Shown piece by piece: positions 1-9,657 of a DNA stretch of 64,000 bases. The notes beneath the pieces were generated by a model that had not been told where the DNA came from, searched no databases, and was given only the letters and a program-made list of their open reading frames with translations. Position 1 is the first letter of the stretch. Every line of letters begins with the position of its first letter. This stretch comes from Fructobacillus tropaeoli (GTDB lineage Bacteria > Bacillota > Bacilli > Lactobacillales > Lactobacillaceae). Position numbers and translations under genes: made by a program. The stretch is from NCBI RefSeq assembly GCF_001047135.2, contig NZ_DF968078.1, forward strand, positions 168,666 to 232,665, in the 5' to 3' direction.

Positions 1-1294
1 GCGTCATCCGTGGGAATGGAATAGCTTCGCGAATATGTTCTTCGCCAGTAACGAAAGTCACCATTCGTTCCAAACCAAGGCCAAAGCCTGAGTGTGGCAC
101 GGAACCATACTTACGCAAGTCCAAGTACCAACCGTACTCGTCCATGTCCAAACCTTCTTTTTCAATCTGAGCCTTCAAATAGTCGTAATCCGTATCACGT
201 TCGGATCCACCAATAATTTCACCGTAGCCTTCTGGTGCCAACAAATCAGCGGAAATAACGACGTCATCACGGTCTGGATGGCGCTTCATGTAGAAGGCCT
301 TGATTGCCTTCGGGAAGTTAACAATAAAGACAGGCTTATGGAAATGGTTGGCCAAGAAAGTTTCTTCAGGTGAACCAAAGTCAACACCCCATTCCACGTC
401 AAAATCGTTTTCTTGCAACAACTTGATGGCATCATCATAAGAAATGCGTGGGAATGGTAACTGCGTATAAGAGCGCAACAAATCCTTGTCACGGTTTAAC
501 AAGTCCAATTCCTGGTCATTTCTTTCCAAAACCTTTTCAATCAAGAAAGCAACATAGCGTTCCTGCAATTCCAAGGATTCTTCCTGGTGCATAAAGGCCA
601 TTTCAGGTTCAATCATCCAGAATTCTGTTAAGTGACGACGTGTCTTTGACTTTTCAGCACGAAAGGCCGGTCCAAAAGTAAAGACCCTTGAGAAGGCCAT
701 GGCACCTGCTTCGGCGTACAACTGTCCCGTTTGTGACAAATAAGCTGATTGACCAAAGTAATCGGTCTCAAACAAGTCGGTTGTTCCTTCGGGGGCAGAA
801 CCAGTCAACAAGGGGGCATCCAACTTGATGAAACCTTCCTGGTTGAAGAATTCGTAAGTTGCTGCAATCAAGGTGTTGCGAATCTTCAATGTGGCAAATG
901 GCTTGATGTGACGCAAGTAGAGGTGGCGCTCATCAAACAAAAATTCCGTACCGTGTTCCTTGGGCGTGATTGGGTAATCGTGGCTTTCACCAATGACTTC
1001 TAATCCGGTAATGCTGATTTCGTAGCCAAATGATGACCGATCATCTGCATGAATTTCGCCGGTCACATACAATGATGTTTCCTGCTTCAAATCCTTGGCT
1101 AAATTAAACAATTCCTCTGAAACGTCAGCCTTGGCGACCACGCCCTGGAAAAAAGCAGTTCCGTCACGCAATTGCAAGAAGGCCATCTTTCCGGACCCAC
1201 GCTTTTGCCGTAACCAGGCACCAATTTTTACCGTTTGGCCGACGTACTTTGGTGCATCGACAATTTGGATTGTTGGAATCGTTGTTTCACTCAT
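1..1294 (-). CDS. asnS: Asparaginyl-tRNA synthetase, C-terminus cut by window edge
   Basis: Class II aminoacyl-tRNA synthetase that charges tRNA-Asn with asparagine in the cytoplasm. About 431 codons are visible, close to the family's usual 430-432, so only the last few residues lie outside the left edge. The N-terminal OB-fold anticodon-binding domain (about residues 10-100, with [13 protein letters not shown]-like residues read as [13 protein letters not shown]) is followed by the class II catalytic core: motif 2 around [19 protein letters not shown] and motif 3 around [13 protein letters not shown] at 1294 is chosen because it begins the canonical N-terminus; the nearest good SD is unusually far upstream (separate entry). 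It follows aspB by about 90 nt and is probably co-transcribed, as in the Bacillus ypmB-aspB-asnS block. Confidence 0.95.
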   Translation of the reverse strand, partial: MSETTIPTIQIVDAPKYVGQTVKIGAWLRQKRGSGKMAFLQLRDGTAFFQGVVAKADVSEELFNLAKDLKQETSLYVTGEIHADDRSSFGYEISITGLEVIGESHDYPITPKEHGTEFLFDERHLYLRHIKPFATLKIRNTLIAATYEFFNQEGFIKLDAPLLTGSAPEGTTDLFETDYFGQSAYLSQTGQLYAEAGAMAFSRVFTFGPAFRAEKSKTRRHLTEFWMIEPEMAFMHQEESLELQERYVAFLIEKVLERNDQELDLLNRDKDLLRSYTQLPFPRISYDDAIKLLQENDFDVEWGVDFGSPEETFLANHFHKPVFIVNFPKAIKAFYMKRHPDRDDVVISADLLAPEGYGEIIGGSERDTDYDYLKAQIEKEGLDMDEYGWYLDLRKYGSVPHSGFGLGLERMVTFVTGEEHIREAIPFPRMT

Positions 1295-1303
1295 AAATTA
1301 TTC

Positions 1304-1323
1304 GGGCTAACGCCCTACTCCTC
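1304..1323 (-). promoter_or_regulatory. asnS SD separated from start codon by a small hairpin
   Basis: The only strong SD (GAGGAG, 1318-1323) is 23 nt from the ATG at 1294, too far for normal initiation. Between them, 1304-1315 can fold as GGGC-GTTA-GCCC. Looping this out leaves an effective spacing of about 11 nt, which would rescue initiation. The bases are read directly; the function is inferred. Confidence 0.4.
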
Positions 1324-1385
1324 ACATTTTACTTATTAACTTTATTATGATAAAAATTTTGGCAGCCGTCAACTAGGACAAAAAC

Positions 1386-2573
1386 TTACTGAACAAAAGC
1401 CAAAATACGGTCAAGGGCCTCATTAATGGTTGCTTGGTCCTTGGCGTAGGATAGACGCAAATAACCCGGCATTCCAAAACCTTCACCGGCTGGAATGGCA
1501 ACGTGGGCCTGCTCCAAGAGCGCAGTGGCAAAGTCAATCGTTGACTTTAGGCCCGGCTTGTCCAAAAGATCTTGGTCAACTTTAAAGAAGAGGTAAAAGG
1601 CCCCTTCTGGCTTTGGCGTAACAGACAGTCCCGGAATGGCCGTCAACTTATCGTAGGTTGCATTCAACCGACTTTCAAAGGTAGTCCGCATATCTTCAAC
1701 CATTTGTTGATCAACCGTTAAGGCGGCCAAAGCCGCATACTGGCTAACGGCAGCCGGATTCGAAGTCATGTGGCCCAAAAGCTTATTCATTTCGGCAATG
1801 ATTTTTTCATCGGCAATTGTCCAACCAAGACGCCAACCGGTCATCGAATAGGACTTTGAAACCCCATCGACAATAATCAAGCGTGAGTCCTTGATTTCCT
1901 TCAAAGACAAAGCTGACGTAAACGTTTGCCCGTTATAAACCAATTGACCATAAATTTCATCAGACAAAAGGAAACTATCGTGGGCGTCGGCCCAGTCCAA
2001 AAGCGCCTGCACTTCAGCCCGGCTGTAAACCTGGCCAGTTGGGTTGGAAGGATTATTAAGAATAATCAACTTCACGGGTCCGGCAACTTCATCAAGGTCT
2101 GCGGGCGTCAACTTCATCGCTGCTGTCTTAGGCTTAACGGTTGTGGCAACCCCACCCGCTAAACGAACCTGTTCAACGTATGAAACCCAATAGGGTTCGG
2201 GCATTACAGCTTGGTCACCAGGGTTTAAGAGTACTTGCATAATCGTATACAAAGATAACTTGGCACCAGAAGTGACTGTTACCTGGTTAGGGGACAAGAC
2301 CTGACCAGTTTTCTTGGTCGTTTGTTCAGCAATGGCCTCTCTTAATGGTAAAATCCCACCGACGGGCGTGTAGAAAGAAGTTTGACCGCCTTCGATGGCT
2401 TCAATAGCCGCTTCACTAATGGCCGTTGGCGTCGTGAAATCAGGTTCCCCAACGCCAAGGTTAATCACGTCAATCCCTTCGGCCGCCATCTGCTTGGCTT
2501 TTTTAGAAACTGCGAGTGTGGCTGAAGGTTGAACGGCTTGGGCCCGCTTTGAAAAATCACTTGCTTGCAACAT
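1386..2573 (-). CDS. aspB: Aspartate/aromatic aminotransferase, PLP-dependent class I
   Basis: Class I/II PLP aminotransferase of about 395 aa, most likely aspartate:2-oxoglutarate transaminase. The PLP lysine lies in DGVSKSYSMTGWRLGW; other fold signatures are NPSNPTGQVYS and the DEIYG aspartate. It matches the AspB family over its whole length. ATG 2573 is preferred because AGGGAG (2580-2585) then lies 6 nt away; ATG 2576 is also possible, and the longer frame overlaps the upstream gene with no SD. The gene lies between the ypmB-like gene and asnS, the arrangement known from Bacillus (ypmB-aspB-asnS). A second aminotransferase, patA, is nearby, so exact substrates are inferred from synteny. 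Confidence 0.9.
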   Translation of the reverse strand: MLQASDFSKRAQAVQPSATLAVSKKAKQMAAEGIDVINLGVGEPDFTTPTAISEAAIEAIEGGQTSFYTPVGGILPLREAIAEQTTKKTGQVLSPNQVTVTSGAKLSLYTIMQVLLNPGDQAVMPEPYWVSYVEQVRLAGGVATTVKPKTAAMKLTPADLDEVAGPVKLIILNNPSNPTGQVYSRAEVQALLDWADAHDSFLLSDEIYGQLVYNGQTFTSALSLKEIKDSRLIIVDGVSKSYSMTGWRLGWTIADEKIIAEMNKLLGHMTSNPAAVSQYAALAALTVDQQMVEDMRTTFESRLNATYDKLTAIPGLSVTPKPEGAFYLFFKVDQDLLDKPGLKSTIDFATALLEQAHVAIPAGEGFGMPGYLRLSYAKDQATINEALDRILAFVQ

Positions 2574-2583
2574 CATCTTCTCC

Positions 2584-3111
2584 CTAAATTCCATTAATTG
2601 CCCGGTAAACGGCACCGGTCTTATAATCCATTGTCAAATAGTTCATGTCGCCATTTTGGCTCTCATAGCTGATTTCCCAGACCAAAGTTTTTTGGTAGAG
2701 CGACAAATTGGCTGAGTAAACCTTCTTTGGATTGTACTTGGCTTTGATTTGCTTTAATAAATCAGCCCGTGACAAGCCATTGCCAAAATCAAAGGTCGTC
2801 ACAGCCCCGTGCTGTCCCTTGACCAAGGCTACCTTTTGCTGGCCATCGCTATCCTTACCAAGCACGGCGTAAATCGTGCCATTGCGGTCATCTGCCGTGA
2901 CATTATGCAGATTTGTCAATGACGTTTTTTGACTGACCGTTTTTTGCACGTTTGATTCAGCTCTGGCCATCGGCTGTAATGCCATATAGGCATAGGCATA
3001 AATAGCGCCGGCTACAATCAGGAAAATCGCCACCAAGATGATAAAAAATTTAACCCAAGAAAAGCGCTTGGGCCGGGCCATTCTGACTCGTAAGTTGTCG
3101 TGAACTTCCAT
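2584..3111 (-). CDS. ypmB: YpmB-like membrane-anchored protein (DUF5590)
   Basis: A 175-residue protein with a basic N-terminus (RMARPKRFSW), one transmembrane segment at about residues 22-44 (FFIILVAIFLIVAGAIYAYA), then a roughly 130-residue extracytoplasmic part of the YpmB/PepSY-like type with tandem alpha-beta folds. Assignment rests on topology, size and position directly upstream of aspB-asnS. Its molecular role is unknown. The SD GGAG lies about 12 nt from the ATG. It ends just before the aspB start and is probably co-transcribed. Confidence 0.7.
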   Translation of the reverse strand: MEVHDNLRVRMARPKRFSWVKFFIILVAIFLIVAGAIYAYAYMALQPMARAESNVQKTVSQKTSLTNLHNVTADDRNGTIYAVLGKDSDGQQKVALVKGQHGAVTTFDFGNGLSRADLLKQIKAKYNPKKVYSANLSLYQKTLVWEISYESQNGDMNYLTMDYKTGAVYRAINGI

Positions 3112-3207
3112 AAAAATTCTTTCTCCGATTTGTCATAACTATTGTTCATTATAGCAAAAAAATAACCAAGAAATTGGATAATCTCCAAGCTCATGGCTAT
3201 TTAATCG

Positions 3208-4416
3208 TTATTCTGCTGGTGAAAGTTCAGTCGCTTCCTTAGCAGCCTTGGCGTAGGCGATCACTCGCTTCATGGCCTCTTCTAATTTTTCAGTCGAAGT
3301 GGCGTAAGAAATGCGAATGTGGCCTTCTCCTCCAATCCCAAAGACAGAACCAGGAATTGTTCCCACCTTGGCCTTTTCACCTAATTCATAGACAAAGGCT
3401 TCATCATCTTGTGGCAAGAAATCAGGAATCTTAGCGAAGATGTAAAAGGCACCCTTCGGTGTTGGAGCCGTAAAGCCCGCTTCCTGCAAGCCAGCCAAAA
3501 CAATATCCCGGCGCTTTTGATAGATGTCACGCATTTCCTTGGGCGCATCTCTAGCAACCGTTAAGGCTGCCAAAGCTCCGGCCATCATTGGACCGGGCGC
3601 CGTTGTCACGACACCTGAGTGGGCCAAACCAACCATCTTCATCAAGGCCTTGGGACAGGCAATATAGCCAACCCGGTAACCAGTCATTGCATGCGACTTT
3701 GACAGTCCACCAATCAAAATGGTTTGTTCTGGAATGTAGTTCGTAATCGACTTATGCGTTTGACCGTAAGTCAATTCCGCATAAATTTCATCTGATATAA
3801 CCAAGACATCCGTCTTCTTAATGGCTGCAGCCAAATCTTTGAGCTCTTGTTCATCATAAGTAACACCAGTTGGATTACCAGGGAAGTTCAAAACCAAGCC
3901 CTTTGCTTCTGGGTGCTCTTGAATTACCTTTTCAAACATTTCCGCTGTAAACAGGTAAGATGGCGCCGTGTTAATTTCGACCACCTTCAAACCGAGACGC
4001 AAAGCTTCCGCCTGGTAAAAACAAAATGTTGGTGTTGGTACCAAAATTGTTTCACCACGGTTAAACAGTGCAGACAATGAATCGTAAATGGCTTCTGAAG
4101 CCCCGATTGTCACCGAAATTTCACTTTCCGGATCATAGACTGGACCAGACAAACGTTCATGAACATAGTCGGAAATAGCATGACGCAAAGCCAAAGTTCC
4201 CTGTGAAGGCGCATAATGCGAGTCATTATCATCAACCGCTTTTTTAACGGCCTCTTTGACTACATCTGGAACCGCAAAATCAGGTTCACCAAGGGTGAGC
4301 TTGATGATATCCGGAACTGCGGACAACTTGATGTCAACTGCTCGGATGGCCGCTGGCGGCACGATCTCGAACAATTGGTTATACTGCTTCGACAAACTTT
4401 CTTTGACTTGAACCAT
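3208..4416 (-). CDS. patA: N-acetyl-LL-diaminopimelate aminotransferase
   Basis: PLP aminotransferase of 402 aa. The PLP lysine is in GGLSKSHAMTGYRVGY, with NFPGNPTGVTY and DEIYAEL as fold motifs. In the acetylase variant of lysine biosynthesis, PatA transfers an amino group from glutamate to N-acetyl-2-amino-6-oxopimelate. Sequence alone would allow aspartate or aromatic transaminase; the placement at the end of the dapB-dapA-deacetylase-dapH-lysA-alr cluster makes the DAP role likely. ATG 4416 is chosen over an in-frame start three codons upstream because AGGAGT lies at normal spacing. Confidence 0.82.
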   Translation of the reverse strand: MVQVKESLSKQYNQLFEIVPPAAIRAVDIKLSAVPDIIKLTLGEPDFAVPDVVKEAVKKAVDDNDSHYAPSQGTLALRHAISDYVHERLSGPVYDPESEISVTIGASEAIYDSLSALFNRGETILVPTPTFCFYQAEALRLGLKVVEINTAPSYLFTAEMFEKVIQEHPEAKGLVLNFPGNPTGVTYDEQELKDLAAAIKKTDVLVISDEIYAELTYGQTHKSITNYIPEQTILIGGLSKSHAMTGYRVGYIACPKALMKMVGLAHSGVVTTAPGPMMAGALAALTVARDAPKEMRDIYQKRRDIVLAGLQEAGFTAPTPKGAFYIFAKIPDFLPQDDEAFVYELGEKAKVGTIPGSVFGIGGEGHIRISYATSTEKLEEAMKRVIAYAKAAKEATELSPAE

Positions 4417-4493
4417 GAAAACCACTCCTATTCTATTCTAAACAAATCCTTTTACATTGCTTTGCACCATTCTAGCATATTATTAAAAATAAA

Positions 4494-5258
4494 TTAGAGA
4501 ATTTTATCTAATCCAATCTCTAATCCATCAATTTCATCGACTTTTCGAATTGAACGAGCGACACCAGTCATGAAAGACGAACGATTATTTGTTGATTGCT
4601 TGATTGTTAATGTTTCTCCATCCGAACCAAAGACAACCGTTTCCTCGGCCAAGATACCTGGCAAACGCATGGCATGCACCGGTACTCCCTGACTTTGGTC
4701 ACCACGGGCCAAAGCGTTCGAATGTGGAATAGCAGGTTCTTCTTGACGAGCAGCAACAATCAAATCAGCGGTGGCCTTTGCCGTCCCAGATGGTGCATCG
4801 ACCTTGTCCTCATGGTGGGCCTCGATGATTTCGGCTGCAGGCAAGTACTTAGCTGCTTGACCGGCAAACTGCATTAACAAAACCGCCGTAATTGAAAAGT
4901 TAGGAACAACCAAGGCCGATTGGTCGTTTTCCAAGGCCAAGGCCCGCAATTTTTCAAAATCATCTGCTTGTAAGCCAGAGGTCCCCATTACCAAGTCGAA
5001 ACCATGAGTCAAGGCGTATTGGCCATTTTCAAAGGCAACAGCCGGATCGGTGACATCAACCCAAACATCAGCACTGACGTTAATGTCTGCTAAATTAGTA
5101 AAGATTGGGGCAGCGTCTTCTTGCCCATCTGGCTGTTGGTCCAGTGCTCTTTTAGTCGTTAAGCGGCCAGCTAATGAAAAATCAGCTTGGTCCTCAATCA
5201 ACTTTTCAATCGACCGGCCCATTTTTCCTTGGGCGCCTGCGAGAAAGACGGTTTTCAT
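4494..5258 (-). CDS. dapB: 4-hydroxy-tetrahydrodipicolinate reductase
   Basis: NAD(P)H-dependent reductase that converts the DapA product to tetrahydrodipicolinate. The 254 residues begin with the Rossmann motif GAQGKMGRSIE, followed by PNFSITAVLLMQFA and the catalytic/substrate motif EAHHEDKVDAPSGTA (His-His and Lys). Length is normal. The ATG overlaps the dapA stop (ATGA, 4 nt), indicating translational coupling. It is part of the L-box-controlled cluster. Confidence 0.96.
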   Translation of the reverse strand: MKTVFLAGAQGKMGRSIEKLIEDQADFSLAGRLTTKRALDQQPDGQEDAAPIFTNLADINVSADVWVDVTDPAVAFENGQYALTHGFDLVMGTSGLQADDFEKLRALALENDQSALVVPNFSITAVLLMQFAGQAAKYLPAAEIIEAHHEDKVDAPSGTAKATADLIVAARQEEPAIPHSNALARGDQSQGVPVHAMRLPGILAEETVVFGSDGETLTIKQSTNNRSSFMTGVARSIRKVDEIDGLEIGLDKIL

Positions 5259-6136
5259 GCAACAACTCCTTGCCGGCCTAATACGGCCTCTACTTCTGCT
5301 GTTTGCTGCTCAGTCAAAGGCAGCAATGGTAAACGTAACTGATTTTCAATCAAGCCCTGCTTAGCTAAGATGGCCTTTACGGGACTTGGTGATGGATGAG
5401 AGAACAAAACGTTCATCCGTGGTGTCAAGAAGCGTTGGTACTGACCCGCCAAGGCCACATCACCAGCTTCAAGAGCGGCAAAGAGCGCTTGCATCTCACG
5501 ACCATAGAGGTGTGACGCAACTGAAATCGCGCCCGCACAACCAATGGCCTTTGCTGCCAATGTTTGACTATCTTCACCGGTATAAACGGCAAACCCTTCT
5601 GGCGCTTGATCAACCAAAACGGCCAAGTCATCGATTGAAGTCACCTGCTTAATTGCATTAATATTTGGATGGTGCGCCAAGAACAAGACAGAATCATTCG
5701 TCAACGAAACGCTTGATCGACCAGGAATGTTATACAACATCAATGGTACTTGGCTGGCATTGGCGATGGCCGTGAAGTGGGCAATCATGCCGTCCTGATC
5801 GGGCTTATTGTAGTAAGGCGTGACAGCCAAAATGCCAGTCACACCCTCGATTTGGCTGGCAGCCTCAGCCAAGGCCACGGATTCTGCCGTGCTATTTGTC
5901 CCAACGTTAGCAATAACAGGTCCCCGGCCGTTCACATACTGGGCAAAGTGGCGGTACAAGGACAGGCGTTCCTCCTCCGTCAACGTAGGTGATTCACCGG
6001 TTGTACCACCGATGACAAAGCCCTGCGTTCCTTCACCCAATAACTTATCCGTTAAACGGTCCAAGGCATCATAGTCAATTTCGTCCTGACTGGTAAATGG
6101 GGTAATTAATGCGGTAATCAAATTTGCTGTCATCAT
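5255..6136 (-). CDS. dapA: 4-hydroxy-tetrahydrodipicolinate synthase
   Basis: Class I aldolase of the DHDPS family, about 293 aa, condensing pyruvate with aspartate semialdehyde in the first committed step to DAP and lysine. Visible motifs are GGTTGESPTLTEEE (threonine pair of the proton relay), LYNIPGRSS (active-site Tyr/Arg) and the Schiff-base lysine in AIKQVTS. ATG 6136 follows AGAGGA with about 9 nt spacing; ATG 6133 is an equal alternative. It is coupled to dapB by a 4-nt overlap. Confidence 0.96.
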   Translation of the reverse strand: MMTANLITALITPFTSQDEIDYDALDRLTDKLLGEGTQGFVIGGTTGESPTLTEEERLSLYRHFAQYVNGRGPVIANVGTNSTAESVALAEAASQIEGVTGILAVTPYYNKPDQDGMIAHFTAIANASQVPLMLYNIPGRSSVSLTNDSVLFLAHHPNINAIKQVTSIDDLAVLVDQAPEGFAVYTGEDSQTLAAKAIGCAGAISVASHLYGREMQALFAALEAGDVALAGQYQRFLTPRMNVLFSHPSPSPVKAILAKQGLIENQLRLPLLPLTEQQTAEVEAVLGRQGVVA

Positions 6137-6235
6137 CAAAAGCCATCCTCTCTCATCTTTAGCTATAGCGATTTCTTAGTTTTTTCAATACATCTTAACT
6201 GGCAAGCGGCAAAATCAGTTCCCCTGGATACCAGC

Positions 6236-7387
6236 TTATTGGGCCATTCGTTGTTTAAAATAGGCAACCATTGCCTGAACACCGGCGTTTAGGGCTCGCT
6301 CATCGGGGTTCAATCGGGCATCGTGGAGGCTGTGTTTGGGGTCACCAACCCCAAGCCAAAACATCGTGCCTGGGAACTTATTTAGTAGAAAGCCGAAGTC
6401 TTCGCCAGTCATTGCCGGCTGCGCCTCTGCAAAGTCAACTTCCGGATTTTCTTCCATAAAAGCCATAAAGGCTGCCGTTGTTTTTGGATCATTTTCAACC
6501 GGGTAGTAACCACCCTGAATGAGCTCCAAGTTCATTTGAACATCAAAGGCAACAGCAATCCCATCCGCAATTGCGCGGACCCGTTTTTGCATCATCTCCA
6601 AGTCCGTTTGGGTAAAGGCCCGAATCGTCCCGGCTAACTTGGCCTCACCGGCAATCACGTTACCGATTGTGCCGGCGTGAAAGGAGCCAATCGTCACGAC
6701 CCCACCATGAATGGGGTCAACATTGCGGGAAACCACGGTTTGTACCTGACTGACAAAGGCAGCAGCGGCAACCAAAGCGTCCTTAGCCTGGTGGGGATAA
6801 GCCGCGTGACCACCCTGGCCAACAACCTGAAGATGAATCTCCGTTGTCCCGGCAAAGAGTGTCCCCATTTTGGTTGCAATCTGACCGGCCGGCAAGGCTG
6901 GCTGGTCATGCAAGGCGTAGAGTTCATCCGGTTTAAAATCACCCGTAAGCGCACCGGCTTCATACAAACGTTTACCCCCGGCCTCGGATTCTTCTGCCGG
7001 TTGAAAGATAAAAATCAGATTATCTTTAGGCTGATTTTTCGCAAAGTAAGCCAAGATTCCCAATGCAACCGTCATATGAATATCATGACCACAGGCATGC
7101 ATCACACCAGGGTGTTTCGAAGCAAAGGGCAGGCCTGTTTCTTCCTCAATTGGTAAGGCGTCAATATCAACTCGGTAGCCAATTGTTTTCTTTGGGTTTG
7201 ACCCTGCCAAGCGGACCAGCAAGGCCGTTCCAACTTCTGGCACCTCTTTGATTGTTAAGAAATCGCTCGCAAAGGCGGCAATTGTTTTTTTCAAATATTG
7301 TTGCGTTTGCACTTCATGCAAAGCCAACTCTGGAATGGCGTGTAAGTCGCGCCGAACCTGCGCTAAATTAATGGTTGAATCGGACAT
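6236..7387 (-). CDS. dapL: N-acetyldiaminopimelate deacetylase (M20 family)
   Basis: Zinc amidohydrolase of the M20 family, 383 aa, expected to remove acetate from N-acetyl-LL-DAP. Metal-binding and catalytic motifs are HACGHDIHMTVALG and PAEESEAGG; the C-terminal MTGEDFGFLL is also typical. General M20 enzymes such as hippurate or amino-acid hydrolases look alike, so the substrate is assigned from the position directly after dapH, as in Bacillus ykuQ-ykuR. ATG 7387 has a strong SD (AAAGGGAGG, about 5 nt). The gene name dapL is used here for the deacetylase, not for the LL-DAP aminotransferase. Confidence 0.88.
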   Translation of the reverse strand: MSDSTINLAQVRRDLHAIPELALHEVQTQQYLKKTIAAFASDFLTIKEVPEVGTALLVRLAGSNPKKTIGYRVDIDALPIEEETGLPFASKHPGVMHACGHDIHMTVALGILAYFAKNQPKDNLIFIFQPAEESEAGGKRLYEAGALTGDFKPDELYALHDQPALPAGQIATKMGTLFAGTTEIHLQVVGQGGHAAYPHQAKDALVAAAAFVSQVQTVVSRNVDPIHGGVVTIGSFHAGTIGNVIAGEAKLAGTIRAFTQTDLEMMQKRVRAIADGIAVAFDVQMNLELIQGGYYPVENDPKTTAAFMAFMEENPEVDFAEAQPAMTGEDFGFLLNKFPGTMFWLGVGDPKHSLHDARLNPDERALNAGVQAMVAYFKQRMAQ

Positions 7388-7477
7388 CAAAGCCTCCCTT
7401 TCATGGACCATGAAAACTTCTCTCTAATCAGCTAGGTCGCGCGGCCATCTTCCAGACGTTTGCTAGCAAACTTGTGT

Positions 7478-8188
7478 TTACAAATCGCGTAAGGCGGCAA
7501 CCAAGGCCGTCTTTTGCTCTGTTTGAACATCGATTTGCTTAATGATCTTAGCCGGTACCCCAGCCACAACCGTTCTTTCAGGAACGTCTTCTATCACAAT
7601 GGCACCTGCGGCAACAACCGCTCCAGCACCAACTTGAACACCTTCGATGACAACAGCGTTGGCACCAACCAAAGCACCATCCCCAACACGGACAGGTTCT
7701 GCTGAGGCAGGTTCAATCACACCTGCCAAAACAGCACCGGCACCAATGTGGCAGTGCTTTCCAACTTCAGCTCGGCCACCCAGAACAGCGCCCATGTCAA
7801 TCATCGATCCAGCACCAATTTTGGCACCAATGTTAATCACAGCCCCCATCATAACCACAACCTGGTCGTCGATTTGAACTCGGTCACGAATCAAAGCCCC
7901 TGGTTCAATGCGGGCATTCAAGTGCTGGGTGTTCAACAATGGCACCCCGGAGTTACGAGCAATTAATTCAACGTGGTAGTCGGTAATGGCTGCCTGGTTA
8001 TCATCCAAAATTGGTTGGATAACCTGCATATCACCAAATACGGTCCCAGTTTTTTCTTCAATAAAGGCTTGCACATCATTTGGCCAAGTAATTTGAGCCA
8101 AATCACCAGCTAAGGTCACCTTTGCTGGTGTCTTCTTCTTCGAAGTTGCCAAGTAATTAATGATCGCTGCTGTATCCATTTCAGTCAT
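7478..8188 (-). CDS. dapH: Tetrahydrodipicolinate N-acetyltransferase
   Basis: Acetyl-CoA-dependent acyltransferase of 236 aa that acetylates tetrahydrodipicolinate. The N-terminal DapH-type domain (about 1-85) is followed by a left-handed beta-helix of hexapeptide repeats (for example [18 protein letters not shown] and [17 protein letters not shown]), ending in the VPAKIIK turn typical of hexapeptide transferases. Length agrees with Bacillus DapH. With the following deacetylase and patA it defines the acetylase rather than the succinylase route. Confidence 0.94.
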   Translation of the reverse strand: MTEMDTAAIINYLATSKKKTPAKVTLAGDLAQITWPNDVQAFIEEKTGTVFGDMQVIQPILDDNQAAITDYHVELIARNSGVPLLNTQHLNARIEPGALIRDRVQIDDQVVVMMGAVINIGAKIGAGSMIDMGAVLGGRAEVGKHCHIGAGAVLAGVIEPASAEPVRVGDGALVGANAVVIEGVQVGAGAVVAAGAIVIEDVPERTVVAGVPAKIIKQIDVQTEQKTALVAALRDL

Positions 8189-8303
8189 GTTTTTGTTTTC
8201 CTTTTCGAGTTGTTTTCTTCTTATTTAAATTTTAAATCCAATTGTTTCTTTCAGCTGGGCAAGGCACGTTAATGAAATCAAGCAAGTTTCGCCAAAGCTG
8301 ATT

Positions 8304-9605
8304 TTACCACTTACCAGGTAATTGGTAAGCCCGGTCATGGCTGGTCAAATCAGCTAGGCTTTCGCCCTCAACCACCAGTTGTGAGAGGCCGTTTTCAACG
8401 AAGACCACGGCTGGCACGGGGTTACGGTTGTAGCGGGAGGCCATTGAGTACCCGTAAGCGCCAGTATTCAAAACGGCGACCAAGTCGCCCGGCTCTGTTG
8501 CTGGCAATTCCTGGTCTTGAATCAAGACATCTCCTGATTCACAATACTTACCCACTAAGCGGACATGTTCTGCCGGCGCTCCATGAACATTGTTGGCCAA
8601 GACTGCCTGGTAATCGGCCTGGTAAAGGGCTGGACGAATGTTATCACCCATTCCACCGTCAACGGCCAAGTAAGTCCGCACACCCGGGATATCCTTACGA
8701 GAACCAACGGTGTACAAGCTGTAACCGGCTGGGCCAGCGATTGAGCGCCCTGGCTCAATCCAGATATCCGGTTGGGTCATCCCCTTCTTAGCCGTTTGTT
8801 CCTGGACGCTCTTCAGCAGGGCCAAAACGAGGTCTTCTGGTAAGCGTGGCTTATCGGCGTCCGTGTAGGCAATTCCAAAGCCACCGCCAAGGTCCAATAC
8901 TTCTGGTTGGTAATCCCATGAAGCACACAGGTCAACTAATTTCTGGCCGGCTAATTCAAAGCCATCTTCCTCAAAAATTTGAGAACCGATGTGGGCTGAC
9001 AAACCAAGCAGGTGCAAGCTTTCATCGCCTTCAGCGATTTCATAAGCTCGCTTAGCTTGACCGGATTCCAAATCAAAACCGAACTTGGAGTCGACTTGAC
9101 CAGTCTGAATGTAATCATGAGTGTGGGCTGACACGCCGGGAACCACTCGCAAAATCACATTTTGCTGTCCCTCTCGACCGGCCATAACCCGGTGCAAAAG
9201 GTCAAGTTCCAAGAAATTATCAACGATAATCGTGCCAACCCCGGATTCAACAGCAAAGGTCAAATCTGCCAGTGACTTGTTGTTTCCGTTATAAGAAACA
9301 TTGGCCATCGGGAAGTCGGCGGCCACCGCTGTATAGATTTCACCAGCGGAAACAAGGTCCAAGTGCAAACCTTCTTCAGCAACCACCTGGTACATTGCCT
9401 GGCAGGCAAATGCCTTTGAAGCATAAGCAACGGCCCCTTTTTGACCGGCTTGTTCAAAGGCCTTCTCGAAGGCACGCATCTGCTTACGCATGGTCAAAAC
9501 GTCATAAACGTATAATGGCGTTTGGTATTCCTTGGCCAAATCAGTGGCTAACACGCCACCAATCATGAGCTGGTCTCGGTCGTTTACTTGCAAGTGGTTT
9601 GACAT
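8304..9605 (-). CDS. lysA: Diaminopimelate decarboxylase
   Basis: Fold type III PLP decarboxylase of 433 aa, converting meso-DAP to lysine. Motifs: PLP lysine in AYASKAFACQAM, HIGSQIFEEDGF, the glycine-rich GGGFGIAY, EPGRSIAGPAGY and the active-site cysteine in CESGDV. ATG 9605 is chosen over an in-frame start ten codons upstream because AAGGAAAG lies 6-8 nt away. It is the second gene of the cluster after alr. Since the meso isomer is the substrate, a DapF epimerase must be encoded elsewhere. Confidence 0.95.
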   Translation of the reverse strand: MSNHLQVNDRDQLMIGGVLATDLAKEYQTPLYVYDVLTMRKQMRAFEKAFEQAGQKGAVAYASKAFACQAMYQVVAEEGLHLDLVSAGEIYTAVAADFPMANVSYNGNNKSLADLTFAVESGVGTIIVDNFLELDLLHRVMAGREGQQNVILRVVPGVSAHTHDYIQTGQVDSKFGFDLESGQAKRAYEIAEGDESLHLLGLSAHIGSQIFEEDGFELAGQKLVDLCASWDYQPEVLDLGGGFGIAYTDADKPRLPEDLVLALLKSVQEQTAKKGMTQPDIWIEPGRSIAGPAGYSLYTVGSRKDIPGVRTYLAVDGGMGDNIRPALYQADYQAVLANNVHGAPAEHVRLVGKYCESGDVLIQDQELPATEPGDLVAVLNTGAYGYSMASRYNRNPVPAVVFVENGLSQLVVEGESLADLTSHDRAYQLPGKW

Positions 9606-9657
9606 AAGAATCTTTCCTTCTTCTCTCTTTTTCAATCAAAATATTATTAGGTGGAGC

